Positions 20,898 through 21,892 of a stretch of DNA of 21,892 bases are shown here, in pieces. The stretch's first letter is position 1. Each line of letters starts with the position of its first letter. The stretch comes from Brucella pseudogrignonensis (GTDB lineage: Bacteria > Pseudomonadota > Alphaproteobacteria > Rhizobiales > Rhizobiaceae). A program made the translations under genes and the position numbers. The DNA lies in the NCBI RefSeq assembly GCF_032190615.1, contig NZ_JAVLAT010000005.1:1-21892 (forward strand), written 5' to 3'. A model generated the notes under the pieces. The model was not told where the DNA came from. It saw only the letters and a program-made list of their open reading frames with translations, and made no database searches.

Positions 20898-21355
20898 CTG
20901 AAAAGATCGTCTGAGACGGATTGTTTAGCAGATTATAGATCGTTGCACAACCGAAACGATTAATTCAGGGCGTCGAATAACTGAAAATCTTGGGTCTGCT
21001 CGGAGGTTCCCGCCAAGGTGATTTGTTTTTTAAACGCTAAAGAGACGGTCTTTTTTTGGATTTGACCCGTTACGCCGATCACCCGGTGTATGAAATCCAC
21101 AGCGGTTTTTCATCCCAGACTGATGAAACGGTTTCAGCGGGGTAGACGCCGCTCGAATGGTTTGGATGTGACTTGAGAGATTGAACTGCCGATATAGCCT
21201 TCATGCATGGAGACAGACTGGCCCACTGGTGAAACGGGCAGGCAGGGATACTGAAGCTTCATAGCATCCCGGTTCATCGACATAGGATGAACTGCAAAGG
21301 ACGGAACCCTTCGGTATGAAGGTAAACGTCTTGATAGCCAGAGGTGTATCCAAAA
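20898..21355. other. Hairpin-rich region without a convincing gene
   Basis: No frame with a proper start and ribosome site is seen here. A run of stems lies at 21221-21239 (GCCC/GGGC), 21245-21270 (GGGAT/ATCCC enclosing the palindrome TGAAGCTTCA), 21270-21294 (nine pairs including GTTCATC/GATGAAC) and 21308-21322 (CCTTC/GAAGG). A palindrome CGTCTGAGACG is near 20909-20919. The stretch could be a non-coding RNA, a long 3' untranslated region of the leftward operon, or an intergenic repeat element. Confidence 0.45.
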
Positions 21356-21706
21356 TCAGGAAATAGCTTTTTTAGCTTCTTCTGCTCGAACATGATTGGC
21401 GACATAAAGAATAAGTCGGCATAATGACTGAAATACAAAACCAACTGCCGAAGCTAGGAAAAGCCAATTAGAATTATAAGGGTTTTTAGCCTTCGCAAAG
21501 TCATCGTTCGTGGAAAGATATTTCAATTCGTTAAAAGCATTAGAATAACCGACCGCGTACATTACGTAGCAAATCCCAATTACTGATAGTGCAATACTAA
21601 TAGTCGACGTAACAGCGTTGAAAACTCCGGGCGCCTTGTAAGCAAAGGTGGATAGCCCAGCAACTAATGCCAAAGCTGCGGCAATAAAGCCCCAATCAAT
21701 CTCCAT
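21356..21706 (-). CDS. Three-helix membrane protein, unknown
   Basis: This 116-residue protein has three likely transmembrane helices: about residues 7-24 (FIAAALALVAGLSTFAY), 33-57 (TSTISIALSVIGICYVMYAV) and 80-103 (NWLFLASAVGFVFQSLCRLI). A polar loop joins the last two (ELKYLSTNDDFAKAKNPYN), and the C-terminus is basic (RAEEAKKAIS). ATG 21706 has GGGAG nine bases upstream and overlaps the preceding gene by 11 bases. Membrane proteins next to phage control regions often mediate superinfection exclusion, but nothing in the sequence proves this here. Confidence 0.65.
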   Translation of the reverse strand: MEIDWGFIAAALALVAGLSTFAYKAPGVFNAVTSTISIALSVIGICYVMYAVGYSNAFNELKYLSTNDDFAKAKNPYNSNWLFLASAVGFVFQSLCRLILYVANHVRAEEAKKAIS

Positions 21707-21892
21707 CCCTTTGATCTCCCCACAGCGCTGCCGCTTCTTTATCTGTTGGAACGTGCGGCTTAATCAAAGTCACCTCCGCAGCCCACTTCAATTCTGCATC
21801 GATAATTGGCTCGCCTGTAACGGTCAGAAGATCGTAGCGCCCCGGCTTACGGCCCTTCTTTACGAACCTAACCAAATCGCGGTCGTCAGAAG
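21696..21892 (-). CDS. C-terminal end of an unknown protein (partial)
   Basis: The minus frame entering from the right edge is open for 64 residues to TGA at 21696. It reads SDDRDLVRFVKKGRKPGRYD, LLTVTGEPIIDAELKWAAEV and further to ALWGDQRDGD, a normal-looking soluble protein end with no motif I recognise. Its stop lies inside the next gene's start region (11-base overlap), so the two are co-transcribed. The start is outside the window. Confidence 0.6.
   Translation of the reverse strand, partial: SDDRDLVRFVKKGRKPGRYDLLTVTGEPIIDAELKWAAEVTLIKPHVPTDKEAAALWGDQRDGD

Noticed and set aside
21221..21322. Retron or diversity-generating element RNA
   Set aside because: No reverse transcriptase gene or template-repeat pair is visible in the window, so the stems alone do not support it.
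21133..21355. Overlapping start-poor minus frames of about 50-65 codons in the hairpin-rich tract
   Set aside because: Two frames are open over the same bases without ribosome sites, as expected from a structured or repeated element and not from a gene.

Overview
The window is a stretch of a temperate, long-tailed (siphovirus-type) phage genome from an alphaproteobacterium. A Hyphomicrobiales host of the Brucella/Ochrobactrum/Rhizobium kind is likely. I infer this from the tail genes (a two-frame tail assembly chaperone like that of rhizobial phages and gene transfer agents), from a LexA-type GTTC-N7-GTTC site, and from the overall gene style. No host gene is visible.

Layout. (1) 1-8776, plus strand: tail operon in the usual order, with tube protein, tail assembly chaperone (two overlapping frames, apparently joined by a -1 ribosomal frameshift), tape measure, two distal/hub-type minor tail proteins, an NlpC/P60-like protein, a J-like tail tip protein ending in a fibronectin III domain, and a tail fibre. 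(2) 8782-9592: a small reversed gene that looks like a moron, a rho-independent terminator, a 33-residue membrane ORF and a leader hairpin. (3) 9593-11061, plus strand: lysis cassette with a GH24 endolysin carrying a C-terminal membrane anchor, an overlapping Rz/Rz1-like pair and a membrane/coiled-coil protein. (4) 12004-11063, minus strand: four small unknown genes behind a perfect LexA-type box. (5) 12160-12395: a cluster of GCCACACC sites around a tRNA-3'-end-like core, which I read as attP, directly next to the tyrosine integrase gene. (6) 13796-12393: excisionase-like gene and integrase. (7) 20577-14145, minus strand: a tightly coupled early operon with a RecE-type exonuclease, RecT annealing protein, an HNH-type nuclease, an ASCH protein, several unknown genes and three tiny ORFs of 19-28 codons joined to their neighbours by stop-start overlaps or very short gaps. 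(8) 20760-20870: control region with three evenly spaced TACG-N7-CGTA operators; one fills the spacer of the leftward early promoter. (9) 20871-21892: a leftward terminator, a hairpin-rich stretch without a convincing gene, a three-helix membrane protein and the cut end of another gene.

How it works together. The operators would let a repressor (not in this window) hold down the leftward early operon, whose exonuclease and RecT form a Red/RecET-type recombination pair. Integrase and excisionase act at the adjacent attP. The late operon builds the tail and lyses the cell. Because the attP-like site is intact between the lysis region and int, the sequence appears to be the unintegrated (or circularised) form of the genome and not an integrated prophage, unless the true att site lies elsewhere.
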